A DNA stretch of 64,000 bases. Origin: Micromonospora parathelypteridis (GTDB lineage Bacteria; Actinomycetota; Actinomycetes; Mycobacteriales; Micromonosporaceae). The DNA lies in NCBI RefSeq assembly GCF_014201145.1, contig NZ_JACHDP010000001.1, positions 1,426,001-1,490,000 on the forward strand, in the 5' to 3' direction. The notes under the pieces were generated by a model. It had not been told where the DNA came from and searched no databases. It was given only the letters and a program-made list of their open reading frames with translations. Both the position numbers and the translations under genes were made by a program. Shown piece after piece: positions 8,784-17,719 of the stretch (its first letter is position 1; every line of letters starts with the position of its first letter).

Positions 8784-9488
8784 TCAGGCGCCGTCGCCCG
8801 GCGCTTGCGCACCGGTGTCGTCGGGCACCCGCGAGGCGGGCACCGCGGGACGAGTGGTCGGTGCCGGCACGGTCGCCGGCCCGGCGTCGTCGACGGGTGG
8901 TGCGGCGGCCGGGGCGAGTGGGTCCGCCGTCCGGGTGGCGACCGACCAGACATCCCGCTCCGGCGCCGGCTGAGAATCATGCCCGGTGCGGGTGGCATCG
9001 CGCCACACGTGGTCGTCGCCGGCCCCGGTGGACGGGTCACTCGGTGCCGGCTCCGGGAGCACGTCGTCGGTGCTCGCGGCGGGCGTCGGCGCTGGCGGGG
9101 CGCTCGACCCGGATGCCGGCTCGGATGGGCTCGTCGCGGGCGGCTCCGCCGGGGAGAACGCACGGAGCAGGCTGGCGACGCCTGCCGCGAGGTCACCGGC
9201 GCCGGTGGCGAGGCGTTCGGCGAATTCGGGACTAGGGTCGCGTAACGCGGCGATGCCGCGACAGACCGGGCAGACGCAGCATTCGGCCGAACCGGTGGCG
9301 AAAGCACCGCCGGTCCCGGAGCGCCCATCCGGGCCGGCACTGTGACCGAGGACACCGGACAGCACCCCGCCCAGCGAGCCGAACGCGCCGCTGGCCGAGC
9401 CCGTGGAGGCCAGTCGCGCCCCTGCGAGCAGGGTGGCGACCAGCCGCTCCGCCTCTTCCCGGGCCGAGCCCGGATCCGTTCCGCCCAC
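8784..9488 (-). CDS. Acidic Pro/Ala-rich protein with CxxC motif (DUF5304-like)
   Basis: A 234-aa protein with two parts. The N-terminal half carries a conserved segment CCVCPVCRGIAALRDPSPEF followed by a helix that reads like the actinobacterial family often found beside glucokinase and an SRPBCC gene (DUF5304, from memory). The C-terminal half is low-complexity Pro/Ala/Asp with a repeated DVWSVATRT/DHVWRDATRT motif. GTG 9488 is chosen because GAGGAG (9495-9500) lies 6 nt upstream; GTG 9533 would overlap the preceding gene and has a weaker site. The cysteines could bind a metal. Function unknown. Confidence 0.7.
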   Translation of the reverse strand: MGGTDPGSAREEAERLVATLLAGARLASTGSASGAFGSLGGVLSGVLGHSAGPDGRSGTGGAFATGSAECCVCPVCRGIAALRDPSPEFAERLATGAGDLAAGVASLLRAFSPAEPPATSPSEPASGSSAPPAPTPAASTDDVLPEPAPSDPSTGAGDDHVWRDATRTGHDSQPAPERDVWSVATRTADPLAPAAAPPVDDAGPATVPAPTTRPAVPASRVPDDTGAQAPGDGA

Positions 9489-9519
9489 CGTCGGCTCCTC
9501 TACCGTGCCACCGGACACG

Positions 9520-9975
9520 TCACTGCGCCGCACCGGTTGCTTCTACCCGGCGCTTGAGCTGCTTCAACGCGGTGTCCATGATCATCTTCTCGGCTTTACG
9601 CCGAAACATCCCCAGCATCCCCACCGACAGGTCGACCTCCAGCGTGTAGGTCACCGTGGTGCTGCCATCCGGGTTACCCACCAGGTCGTACGAACCGCGC
9701 TGGCTCTTCTGCATCTTCGAGGGGGCCACCAGGTGCCACTCGATCCGGGACAGGTCCTCGGCGTACTCGTAGGCGAGCACGTAGTCGTCGGCCATCACCC
9801 CGGCGTCGATGGTGAAGTGCACCTGACTGGCGTAGCCGTCCTCGTACTCTTCGACGACCTCGGCCCGACGCACCGCGTCGGTCCACTCCGGGTAGCGCGC
9901 GAAGTCGCAGATGACCGCCGTCACCCGATCCGGTGCGGCGCCGATGATGATCGACTGGGTGGAGGAGTCCGCCAT
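9520..9975 (-). CDS. SRPBCC (START/polyketide-cyclase fold) protein
   Basis: The 151-aa product has the whole SRPBCC fold: an N-terminal strand (STQSIIIGAAPDRVTAVICD), the helix-strand unit FARYPEWTDAV, a run of beta strands and a long C-terminal helix. These helix-grip proteins bind hydrophobic ligands. Divergent from the acyl-CoA ligase gene at 10094, it matches the M. tuberculosis pair Rv2185c/fadD15 in order (from memory), which hints at a lipid ligand. There is no enzymatic signature. Confidence 0.88.
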   Translation of the reverse strand: MADSSTQSIIIGAAPDRVTAVICDFARYPEWTDAVRRAEVVEEYEDGYASQVHFTIDAGVMADDYVLAYEYAEDLSRIEWHLVAPSKMQKSQRGSYDLVGNPDGSTTVTYTLEVDLSVGMLGMFRRKAEKMIMDTALKQLKRRVEATGAAQ

Positions 9976-10093
9976 GGGGGGAGGCTACCCGCATCCTGCT
10001 TGACCCATCTGGACCGCCCGCCGGGTAGGTTTCGACACAGCCGACGCCCAGGGTGGCCGCCGGCCCCGCCAGTGCGAGCACGAAGGAGTGCAG

Positions 10094-11908
10094 GTGCGCG
10101 AGTTCTCCGTCCCGCCGATCGTCACCGTTGGCGACGCGGCCAACCTCACCGATCCGGTCTGGGACAACGCCGAAGTCGCGCCCGACGCCGTCCAGTTCGC
10201 CCGCCCCACCCCCGGCGCCGACGGCACCACCACCGCCTGGACCGAGGTGACCTGCCTGCAGTTCCGCGACGAGGTGGCCGCCGTGGCCCGTGGGCTGATC
10301 GCCGCCGGCATCGAACCGGGTGTCCGGGTCGGGCTGATGAGCCGCACCCGTTACGAGTGGACGCTGCTGGACTACGCCATCTGGACCGTCGGCGCGGTCA
10401 CCGTGCCGATCTACGAGACGTCCAGCGCCGAGCAGGCCGCATGGATCCTCGAGGATTCCAACGCGGTCGCCGTCGTGGTGGAGACCGACGCGCACGCCGC
10501 CCTGGTCGCCGGTGTCCGGCACCGGCTGCCCGAGCTCAGTCACGTCTGGCAGATCGACCTCGGTGCGGTCGACGAGCTGGTCACGACCGGCGCCACTGTC
10601 GAGCTGGCCGAGGTCGAGCGGCGGCGCAAGGCGGTCCACGCCCACGACCTGGCCACGATCATCTACACCAGCGGCACCACCGGCCGGCCCAAGGGCTGCG
10701 TGCTCACCCACCGCAACATGTACGCCGACATCGCCAACGCGGTGCCGGTGCTGCCGAACCTGTTCAACGCCGGCGCGTCCACCCTGCTGTTCCTCCCCCT
10801 GGCGCACGCCTTCGCCCGGCTGATCCAGATCGGCCTCGTGCAGGCACGGGCCACCATGGCGCACTGCGCCGACACCAAGAACCTGGTCGCCGAGCTGCAG
10901 GCGTTCCGCCCGACCTTCGTGCTCTCCGTACCCCGGGTGTTCGAGAAGGTCTACAACGCGGCCAAGCAGAAGGCCGAGGCCGACGGCAAGGGCGGCATCT
11001 TCGCCCGCGCCGAGCAGGTCGCCATCGCGTACAGCGAGGCCCTGGAGACCCCCGGCGGACCCGGCATCGCGCTGCGCGCCCAGCACGTGGTCTTCGACCG
11101 GCTGGTCTACGGCAAGCTGCGCGCCGCGCTCGGCGGGCGGTGCCGCGACGCCATCTCCGGCGGCGCACCGCTCGGCGCTCGGCTCGGTCACTTCTTCCGG
11201 GGCATCGGCGTGACTGTCCTGGAGGGCTACGGCCTGACCGAGACCTCGCCCGCCGCCGCGGCGAACCTGCCCACCGGCACCCGGATGGGCACCGTCGGTC
11301 GCCCGCTGCCCGGTGTGACCGTGCGGATCGAGGACGACGGCGAGATCCTGATCTCCGGCGATCTGGTCTTCCAGGGCTACTGGCGCAACGAGACGGCGAC
11401 CGCCGAGGCGATCAGCAGCGACGGCTGGTTCCGTACCGGCGACCTGGGCAACCTCGACTCCGACGGCTACCTGAGCATCACCGGGCGCAAGAAGGAGCTG
11501 ATCGTCACCGCCGGCGGCAAGAACGTCGCCCCGGCGGTGCTGGAGGACCTGGTCCGGGCACACCCGTTGATCAGCCAGTGTGTCGTTGTCGGTGACCGGA
11601 AGCCGTTCATCGCGGCGCTGGTCACCCTCGACGAGGAGGCGCTGCCGGCCTGGCTGGAGAGTGCCGGGATGCCCGCCGAAACCTCGGTCGAGCAACTGCG
11701 CGAGCACGAGGCCATGCGCAAGGAGATCCAGGCCGCGATCGACACCGCGAACCAGGCGGTCTCCAAGGCCGAGGCGATCAAGGTGTTCCGGGTCCTGCCC
11801 CGCGACTTCGCCGAGACGACCGGCGAGCTGACCCCGTCGCTCAAGGTCAAGCGCCAGGTCGTCCACAAGACGTACGCGGCGGAGATCGCCGATATCTACC
11901 GAGGCTGA
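10094..11908 (+). CDS. Long-chain acyl-CoA ligase (FadD15-like AMP-dependent synthetase)
   Basis: Activates fatty acids as acyl-AMP and then acyl-CoA. The 604-aa protein shows the AMP-binding P-loop YTSGTTGRPKGCVLTHRN, the A5 motif GYGLTETSP, the A7 segment GWFRTGDLG and the hinge/lysine region GRKKELIVTAGGKNVAP. The C-terminal lid runs to the end, and the length is normal for bacterial long-chain ligases. Two GTGs occur; 10094 is preferred since GAAGGAG (10082-10088) lies 5 nt upstream. A TAGGTT hexamer near 10026 could be the -10 of a leadered promoter. The histidine kinase gene follows after 14 bp. Confidence 0.93.
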   Translation: MREFSVPPIVTVGDAANLTDPVWDNAEVAPDAVQFARPTPGADGTTTAWTEVTCLQFRDEVAAVARGLIAAGIEPGVRVGLMSRTRYEWTLLDYAIWTVGAVTVPIYETSSAEQAAWILEDSNAVAVVVETDAHAALVAGVRHRLPELSHVWQIDLGAVDELVTTGATVELAEVERRRKAVHAHDLATIIYTSGTTGRPKGCVLTHRNMYADIANAVPVLPNLFNAGASTLLFLPLAHAFARLIQIGLVQARATMAHCADTKNLVAELQAFRPTFVLSVPRVFEKVYNAAKQKAEADGKGGIFARAEQVAIAYSEALETPGGPGIALRAQHVVFDRLVYGKLRAALGGRCRDAISGGAPLGARLGHFFRGIGVTVLEGYGLTETSPAAAANLPTGTRMGTVGRPLPGVTVRIEDDGEILISGDLVFQGYWRNETATAEAISSDGWFRTGDLGNLDSDGYLSITGRKKELIVTAGGKNVAPAVLEDLVRAHPLISQCVVVGDRKPFIAALVTLDEEALPAWLESAGMPAETSVEQLREHEAMRKEIQAAIDTANQAVSKAEAIKVFRVLPRDFAETTGELTPSLKVKRQVVHKTYAAEIADIYRG

Positions 11909-11922
11909 CTACCATCCGTCAC

Positions 11923-13614
11923 GTGCCCGCATCCACAGCCACCGCACCGCACCCGCATCCCCTCGCCGCGGCCGCCCGCCTGGTGATGCTGGCGCTGATC
12001 GCCATCCTGACCCTGTTCGCCACCCGCGACGTCGCCCAGCTGTGGTGGATCGCGCTGCTGGCGGTGGCCGGACTGCCGTCGCTGCTGGCCCCGCAGCACC
12101 GGCTGATCGCGCCGCTGAGCCGGGTCGCCGAGGTGGTGGTGCTGGGCCTGGCCGCCAGCCAGGTGGCCGCGGTGGCGTCGATCGGCGGCACCGTCGACGG
12201 GCTCGGCGCCTCGGCGGTGCTGCCCTACCTGGCCGTCCCGGTGACCGTCACCGCGCTGCGCCGACGCTTCCGTGAGGGCGCCGCCCTGCTCGCCGTCGCC
12301 GCCGCCACCCTCCTGGTCAGCGGCGCGCTGACCGAGGTCGGTGGAGGGCTCCAGCTCAGCCAGGCGGGTTACCTCGCGGTCTGCGCGCAGTGGCTGATCC
12401 TGGCGGCGCTGGGCCTCTACGCCGCCGGCACCCTGCACCGGGTGATGGCGGTCCGCGGTGAGGGCAAACCCCAGCCGTACGCCGAGGCCACCCGGCTGCT
12501 GACCCAGTTGCGTACGGTGGCCCGGCAGCTGCCCGGGGCCACCCTGGACCCGGGCGGCATCTCCGAGCACCTGCTGGAGGAGCTGCGCACGGTGGCCCGG
12601 GCGGACCGGGGCGCGGTGCTGTCGGCCAGCGGCGGTGGCCGGCTCGTGGTGCTCGCCCAGGCCGGCGTCGACCGGGTGGACTGGGAGACGACGCTCGATG
12701 CGGACTCGGCGATCGCCGACGCCTGGGCCAGCCAGCAGGCACAGACCGCCGCGCGTTCGCAGTCCCGCTCGCACCGGGGCGCCGACGTGTCCGCGCTGAT
12801 CGTTCCGCTGGTCGCCGGGGTGCGCACGGTGGGGCTGGTGGTGCTGGAGGCGGACGTCGCGCACGCGTACCCACCGCCGGTGGTGTCCCGGGTGACCGCC
12901 CTGACCCGCCCGGCCGCACTGCGGCTGGAGGCGGCGCTGCTCTTCGACGAGGTGCGCTCGCTGGCCACCAACGAGGAGCGGCAGCGGCTGGCCCGGGAGA
13001 TCCACGACGGGGTGGCGCAGGAACTGGTGATGGTCGGCTACGGCATCGACAACGCGATGGCCACCGTCTTCGACGACGCCGACGAGACCGCCGAGGCCCT
13101 GCGTACGCTGCGCGGCGAGGTGACCCGGGTGATCCAGGAGCTGCGGCTGAGCCTCTTCGAGCTGCGCAGCGAGGTGGACCGGCAGGGCGGGCTGGCGGCG
13201 GCGATCGCCGAGTACGCCCGCACCGTCGGTGCGTCCGGCGGGCTGCGGGTGCACCTCTCGCTGGACGAGTCCACGGCCCGACTGCCGGCCGCCACCGAGG
13301 CCGAGTTGCTGCGCATCGCGCAGGAGGCGGTGACCAACGCGCGCAAGCACGCCGGAGCCTCGAATTTGTGGGTCACGTGTGAGATCGACCCCCCGTACGC
13401 GCAAATAGAAGTGTCGGATGACGGTCAGGGGATGGCTGACCAGCGCCCCGACGGACGGTACGGTCTTGCGATCATGGCCGAGAGGGCGGAACGTATCCGG
13501 GGCCGGTTGGAGATCAGGCCACGGCAACCCAGCGGCACAACCGTGGCGGTGGTTGTTGGCACCTCGTCCCGCCGAGATAACGTGCGCGACAGCGCAGCAC
13601 CAGAAGGGGAGTAA
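11923..13614 (+). CDS. NarL-family sensor histidine kinase with N-terminal membrane domain and GAF
   Basis: The 563-aa product begins with about six hydrophobic helices (to about residue 180), followed by a GAF-like sensor region (about 200-340). The HisKA_3 dimerisation domain follows, with the phospho-acceptor at His361 in REIHDGVAQELV. The HATPase domain shows the N-box NARKHAG, the G1 motif SDDGQGM and a G2 region RYGLAIMAERAERI. It phosphorylates the response regulator encoded 7 bp downstream. The start GTG 11923 has only a poor ribosome site, so initiation may depend on the upstream gene's ribosomes. The signal sensed cannot be told. Confidence 0.9.
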   Translation: MPASTATAPHPHPLAAAARLVMLALIAILTLFATRDVAQLWWIALLAVAGLPSLLAPQHRLIAPLSRVAEVVVLGLAASQVAAVASIGGTVDGLGASAVLPYLAVPVTVTALRRRFREGAALLAVAAATLLVSGALTEVGGGLQLSQAGYLAVCAQWLILAALGLYAAGTLHRVMAVRGEGKPQPYAEATRLLTQLRTVARQLPGATLDPGGISEHLLEELRTVARADRGAVLSASGGGRLVVLAQAGVDRVDWETTLDADSAIADAWASQQAQTAARSQSRSHRGADVSALIVPLVAGVRTVGLVVLEADVAHAYPPPVVSRVTALTRPAALRLEAALLFDEVRSLATNEERQRLAREIHDGVAQELVMVGYGIDNAMATVFDDADETAEALRTLRGEVTRVIQELRLSLFELRSEVDRQGGLAAAIAEYARTVGASGGLRVHLSLDESTARLPAATEAELLRIAQEAVTNARKHAGASNLWVTCEIDPPYAQIEVSDDGQGMADQRPDGRYGLAIMAERAERIRGRLEIRPRQPSGTTVAVVVGTSSRRDNVRDSAAPEGE

Positions 13615-13621
13615 CCCGAGG

Positions 13622-14290
13622 ATGACCACAAGTCCGACACCGGCCACCCGCACCAAGGTCCTCCTTGTCGATGATCACGATCTGATTCGTAAGGGCCTGC
13701 GGCACGCCTTCGAGCGCGACCGCCAGTTCGAGGTCGTCGGTGAGGCCGCCACGGCGGCGGAGGGCGTACGCCAGGCCGGCGCCCTGCAGCCGGACGTGGT
13801 GATCATGGATTTGCGGCTGCCCGACGGCAGCGGCCTGGAGGCCACTCGCGCGCTGCGCAAGTCCAGCGCGTCGATGGGCATCGTGGTGCTGACCATGTAC
13901 GCCGGCGACGACCAGCTCTTCGGCGCTCTGGAGGCCGGCGCGAGCGCCTTCGTGCCGAAGACCGCCCCGGCCGACGAGGTGGTGGCCGCCGCACGGCACG
14001 CCGCCTCCTCCCCCAGCGCCTTCACCGCCGCCGACCTGGCCGAGGCGATGAAGCGCCGGCTCGCTCCGTCCGGCCCGCAGTTGTCTCCCCGGGAGGGGCA
14101 GGTGCTGCGGCTGCTCGCCGACGGGATGAGCGTGGCGGGTATCGCCAAGCAGCTGTTCGTCAGCGAGTCCACGGCCAAGACCCACATCTCCAAGCTCTAC
14201 GAGAAGCTCGGGGCGGCCAACCGGGCGCAGGCGCTGATGACCGCGCTGCGGCTCGGCCTGCTCGAGGCACCGGACGCGCCGAAGTTCTGA
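13622..14290 (+). CDS. NarL/LuxR-family response regulator
   Basis: Partner of the kinase just upstream. The 222-aa product has a receiver domain (VLLVDDHDLIRKGL; acceptor Asp63 in VVIMDLRLPDGSG; the conserved Lys in SAFVPKTAP). A LuxR-type helix-turn-helix follows (LSPREGQVLRLLADGMSV, then IAKQLFVSESTAKTHISKLY). The length is typical. ATG 13622 follows the kinase stop by 7 bp and has AGGGGAG upstream within the kinase tail. The frame reaching back to 13418 is a shadow. The targets are unknown; a strong hairpin ends the operon. Confidence 0.95.
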   Translation: MTTSPTPATRTKVLLVDDHDLIRKGLRHAFERDRQFEVVGEAATAAEGVRQAGALQPDVVIMDLRLPDGSGLEATRALRKSSASMGIVVLTMYAGDDQLFGALEAGASAFVPKTAPADEVVAAARHAASSPSAFTAADLAEAMKRRLAPSGPQLSPREGQVLRLLADGMSVAGIAKQLFVSESTAKTHISKLYEKLGAANRAQALMTALRLGLLEAPDAPKF

Positions 14291-14323
14291 TCTGACCCCG
14301 CTCGTCGAGCGGGACATCGCGAC

Positions 14324-14361
14324 CGACGGTCCGCGCCAGCTTCGGCTGGCGCGGACCGTCG
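14324..14361 (+). terminator. 17-bp perfect stem with TTCG tetraloop
   Basis: Bases 14324-14340 pair perfectly with 14345-14361 across a TTCG loop, starting 34 bp after the response regulator stop. There is no T tract, as is usual for terminators in high-GC actinobacteria. It should end the acyl-CoA ligase/two-component transcript. Confidence 0.85.
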
Positions 14362-14477
14362 CGCATCGACCGACGTCGGCGGACAACCTTCGGCGCGCTA
14401 TGGTCTGGCGTGCGTGGCGGGTGCACAATACCGGCGCGGGCGACGTTGCCCGTGTCGCGGACTCGAGGGGTGAACGC

Positions 14478-15287
14478 ATGCAGCGGCCGGACTGGGCACC
14501 CGACACCATCGACATCGAGCGCCCGAGTGTCGCGCGGATGTACGACTACTACCTCGGTGGCTCGCACAACTTCGCCGCCGACCGGGCCGCTGCGCAGGCG
14601 ATGGTCGCGGCGGTGCCCGAGGCGCCGCTGATGGCGCAGGCCAACCGGGCGTTCCTGCGCCGGGCCGTGCACCACCTCGCCGAGGCCGGGATCCGGCAGT
14701 TCCTGGACATCGGTTCTGGCATCCCGACCGTCGGCAACGTGCACGAGATCGCCCAGCGGCTCGACCCGCAGTCGCGGGTGGTCTATGTGGACGTCGACCC
14801 GGTGGCGGTGGCGCACAGCCGCGAAATCCTCGCCGGCAACGACCGGGCGGTGGTGGTGCAGGAGGACCTGCGGCGCCCGGAGGCGATCCTGGCCCATCCC
14901 GACGTCCGCAAGCTGCTCGACCTGAGCCAACCGGTGGCCGTGATGGTGGTGGCCGTCCTGCACTTCGTCTCCGACGACGACCGACCGGCGGAGTTGCTGC
15001 GAGTGTTGCGTGACGCGTTGGCCCCCGGCAGCTTCCTCGTGCTGTCGCAGGCCAGCGACGACGGGCGCAGCGAAGACGAACGCGCCGAGGCGGAACGGGT
15101 CTACCGGCGGACCGACAACCCACTGTGGGTGCGCAGCCGAGCCGAGCTGACCGCGCTCTTCGACGGGTTCGAGCTGCTCGACCCCGGCGTGGTCTGGGTG
15201 CCCCAGTGGCGACCGGACACTCCGGAGAGCGCGGAGGACGCCGAGCGCGCGGTCTTCATGGGCGGCGTCGGGCGACTCGGTGCCTGA
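14478..15287 (+). CDS. SAM-dependent methyltransferase of the DUF574 (Methyltransf_19) family
   Basis: The 269-aa product has the DUF574 hallmarks: PSVARMYDYYLGGSHNFAAD near the N terminus, the SAM-binding motif FLDIGSGIPTVGNVHE, the strand-end acid VVYVDVDPVAVAHSR and the motif AVLHFVSDDD. The family is expanded in actinomycetes and its substrate is not known. ATG 14478 is supported by GAGGGG (14465-14470). Upstream, TATGGT near 14398 is a candidate -10 with a leader of about 70 nt. The 3' end overlaps the next gene by 8 bp. Confidence 0.92.
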   Translation: MQRPDWAPDTIDIERPSVARMYDYYLGGSHNFAADRAAAQAMVAAVPEAPLMAQANRAFLRRAVHHLAEAGIRQFLDIGSGIPTVGNVHEIAQRLDPQSRVVYVDVDPVAVAHSREILAGNDRAVVVQEDLRRPEAILAHPDVRKLLDLSQPVAVMVVAVLHFVSDDDRPAELLRVLRDALAPGSFLVLSQASDDGRSEDERAEAERVYRRTDNPLWVRSRAELTALFDGFELLDPGVVWVPQWRPDTPESAEDAERAVFMGGVGRLGA

Positions 15288-17025
15288 GACGCCCGCGGCG
15301 AGCTCTCGCCCGGGCACGTTCGCCCGGGCCTGGGCGAAAGCGGTCTCCGGCACCAGCTACCTGCCGATGACCCAGGCCCAGTTGGAGGCCCTGCTGGACC
15401 GGCTCACCGGGCAACTGGCCGGCGCGTTGCTGACGGAGCCGTTCGACCTGCGGGCCGGGCACCGGGTCGGTGCCGAGTTGGTCGCCGCGCACATCGCCTC
15501 CGCGGAGGGGCTGGGTCGTACCGTCGAGGTCATCCAGCTCCGGTTGGTGCGCGACCTGGGTCTGGTGGCCGAGGACGTCGAGGACCGGATGGCCCGGCTG
15601 CTGGCGGCCGTGGCGACCGGCTACGCCCGCGCGCTGCGCGACCGGACGCTCGACGAGCAGGAGTCGATCCGCCGGGCCGCGATGAGGGCCCGGACGCAGG
15701 CCGAGCGGGCGCTGCGCGCCAGCGAGGCCCGGTTCCGGCATCAGGCCACCCACGACCCGCTCACCGGCCTGCCCAACCGGACGCTGTTCACCGAGCGGCT
15801 CACCGCCGCGCTCAACGAGCCTGGCCGGGGAGCCCAGCGGGTCGGGGTGTGCTTCCTGGACCTGGACCGCTTCAAGGTCGTCAACGACACCCTGGGGCAC
15901 CAGGTCGGTGACCAGCTGCTGGTCACGGTGGCCGAACGGCTGTGCCAGGCCATGGGTGAGCACCTGGTGGCCCGGCTCGGCGGGGACGAGTTCGTCATCC
16001 TGGTGGAGCGCACCGGAGGCACCGACGACATGGTGGCGGTGGCCGAGACCGCGCTGGCCGCAGTACGGACACCGGCCGTTGTGGACGGGCACGAGCTGCA
16101 AATCTCGGCGAGCATCGGCATCGTCGAGCGGCAGGTGGCCGGAGCCAACCCCAGTGACCTGATGCGGGCCGCGGACAGCACCCTGCACTGGGCGAAGTCC
16201 GCCGGCGGGGCACGCTGGGCGCTCTACGACGCCGAGCGCAACCAACGTGAACTGGCCCGGTACGCGCTCTCCGCCGCCATCCCCGCCGCGTTGGAGCGGG
16301 GCGAGTTCTACCTCGACTACCAGCCGCTGACCTCCCTGCGCGACGGCAGCCTGGTCGGCGTCGAGGCGCTGGTCCGCTGGCGCCACCCCGAGCTGGGGGT
16401 GCTACGCCCGGACAGCTTCATCGGGTTGGCCGAGGAGACCGGCCTGATCGTCCAATTGGGTGGGTGGGTGCTGGCCGAGGCCTGCCGTGAGGCGGAGGCC
16501 TGGTCGGCCGGTGGCGTCGCCGCGCCGTTCGTCAGCGTCAACCTGGCGGTACGGCAGGTGCACCGACCCGGCCTGGTGCAGGAGGTCCGCGCGCTGCTGC
16601 GGCAGACCGGCCTGCCGCCGGAGCGGCTGCAACTGGAGATCACCGAGAGCACGATGATGAGCACCGCCGAGGAGCCGGTACGCGCCCTGCGGGTGCTGGC
16701 AGACCTCGGTGTGCGGATCGCCATCGACGACTTCGGCACCGGCTACAGCAATCTGGCGTATCTGCGGGACCTGCCGGTGACCGAGCTGAAGGTCGCCGGG
16801 GAGTTCGTCGCCGGCCTGCGGTCGCCTTCGGTCGGCCGCACCGACGAGCGGATCCTCGCCTCGCTGGTCTCGCTGGCGCACGCGCTGGACCTGACGGTCA
16901 CCGCCGAGGGGGTGGAGACCGCCGGTCAGGCCGAGAGGCTGCGGGCGATCGGCTGCGACGCCGCCCAGGGCTGGCATTTCGGCCGTCCGGCCCCCGCCGA
17001 CCGGATCCTGGCCCGCATCCGCTGA
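15280..17025 (+). CDS. Bifunctional diguanylate cyclase/phosphodiesterase (GGDEF-EAL)
   Basis: Makes or breaks cyclic di-GMP. The 581-aa protein has an N-terminal helical region (about 1-150) with no recognised sensor. A GGDEF domain follows with an intact signature (RLGGDEF, residues 234-238), then an EAL domain with EAL at 362-364. The other EAL metal and catalytic positions are kept (VNLAVRQ, LEITEST, IDDFGTGYSN, AEGVET); the usual LKID appears as LKVA, keeping the Lys. Both activities look possible. GTG 15280 overlaps the methyltransferase stop by 8 bp, which implies co-expression. No membrane segment is seen, so it should be cytosolic. Confidence 0.93.
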   Translation: MPETPAASSRPGTFARAWAKAVSGTSYLPMTQAQLEALLDRLTGQLAGALLTEPFDLRAGHRVGAELVAAHIASAEGLGRTVEVIQLRLVRDLGLVAEDVEDRMARLLAAVATGYARALRDRTLDEQESIRRAAMRARTQAERALRASEARFRHQATHDPLTGLPNRTLFTERLTAALNEPGRGAQRVGVCFLDLDRFKVVNDTLGHQVGDQLLVTVAERLCQAMGEHLVARLGGDEFVILVERTGGTDDMVAVAETALAAVRTPAVVDGHELQISASIGIVERQVAGANPSDLMRAADSTLHWAKSAGGARWALYDAERNQRELARYALSAAIPAALERGEFYLDYQPLTSLRDGSLVGVEALVRWRHPELGVLRPDSFIGLAEETGLIVQLGGWVLAEACREAEAWSAGGVAAPFVSVNLAVRQVHRPGLVQEVRALLRQTGLPPERLQLEITESTMMSTAEEPVRALRVLADLGVRIAIDDFGTGYSNLAYLRDLPVTELKVAGEFVAGLRSPSVGRTDERILASLVSLAHALDLTVTAEGVETAGQAERLRAIGCDAAQGWHFGRPAPADRILARIR

Positions 17026-17073
17026 GCCCCGCACAGTTCCATCAGATACGGCTCCAGGTGGAAGGGGAGCACG

Positions 17074-17529
17074 ATGCACCAGGCGGCAGGCGCGGTTCTG
17101 GCGTTCATGACGGCTTGGTCGTTGTCCAGCTGCACCGAGACATCCCCTCAGGCCGCCGCTCCTCACCCTTCCGTCTCCCAGGGCAGCACGAGCACGACAA
17201 CCGCCACCCCGCGGACGACGACCAGCATGCCGACGCCGCAACAGGTCGACGGGGCGCGCGAACTTCTTGCCGCTTCCAACATCGTGGGAAGCGGAGTTGT
17301 TGGCCGGGTCAAGGTCACGAGAGGCACGCTCTGGGTTTCGGCAGTCTGCAGGGGTACGGGAAGCATCGACCTCTCGTATGAGCCCTTGGGCCGCTTCGAG
17401 GTGCCCTGCACCCCGGCCGGAATCCCGCACACGCTGAATCAGGTTGAGATGTATCAAAGCCACGAGCTCGACGTCGTCGTTACAGACGATGCCGGGGACA
17501 ACATCTGGTCCGTGCTCCTTCAGGAGTAA
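17074..17529 (+). CDS. Secreted lipoprotein of unknown function
   Basis: The 151-aa product starts with a lipoprotein signal: a short hydrophobic run and lipobox SLSSC with Cys20 as the lipidation site. A Ser/Thr-rich linker (SQGSTSTTTATPRTTTS) reaches out through the wall, followed by a small domain with two cysteines (AVCRG and VPCTP) that could form a disulfide. AAGGGGAG just before ATG 17074 is a clear ribosome site. The base composition is visibly less GC-rich than the neighbours, which may mark acquired DNA. I recognise no family. Confidence 0.72.
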   Translation: MHQAAGAVLAFMTAWSLSSCTETSPQAAAPHPSVSQGSTSTTTATPRTTTSMPTPQQVDGARELLAASNIVGSGVVGRVKVTRGTLWVSAVCRGTGSIDLSYEPLGRFEVPCTPAGIPHTLNQVEMYQSHELDVVVTDDAGDNIWSVLLQE

Positions 17530-17590
17530 CAGCGGGGTCCCCGACTCCAGCCCCCCTTCCCCGGGCTCTCGGGTCCCCGGGTCGTAACCA

Positions 17591-17661
17591 GCGATCTTGC
17601 ACATTCGGTCGCTGTTTTGCGTGACATGCACCTTAGGTCGGGGCAGAAAGTGCAAGATCGC
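17591..17661. repeat. 71-bp intergenic element with 12-bp perfect terminal inverted repeats (copy 1)
   Basis: GCGATCTTGCAC (17591-17602) is inverted as GTGCAAGATCGC (17650-17661), and the match extends a further 2 of 3 bases inward. Another copy in the opposite orientation lies at 41890-41965; the two share the 18-nt end CAGAAAGTGCAAGATCGC. It sits between the lipoprotein and TetR genes and encodes nothing. It may be a MITE- or REP-like element. Confidence 0.75.
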
Positions 17662-17719
17662 GCAGGCGAGGGAGCCCTCGTGACGCTCACCTCGGCATAT
17701 TGCGCCCGATCACGTGTGC

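Noticed and set aside
8708..9355. N-terminal extension of the glucokinase frame
   Set aside because: The conserved ROK start begins a few residues after GTG 8707, which has a ribosome site; the extension is the shadow of the CxxC gene.
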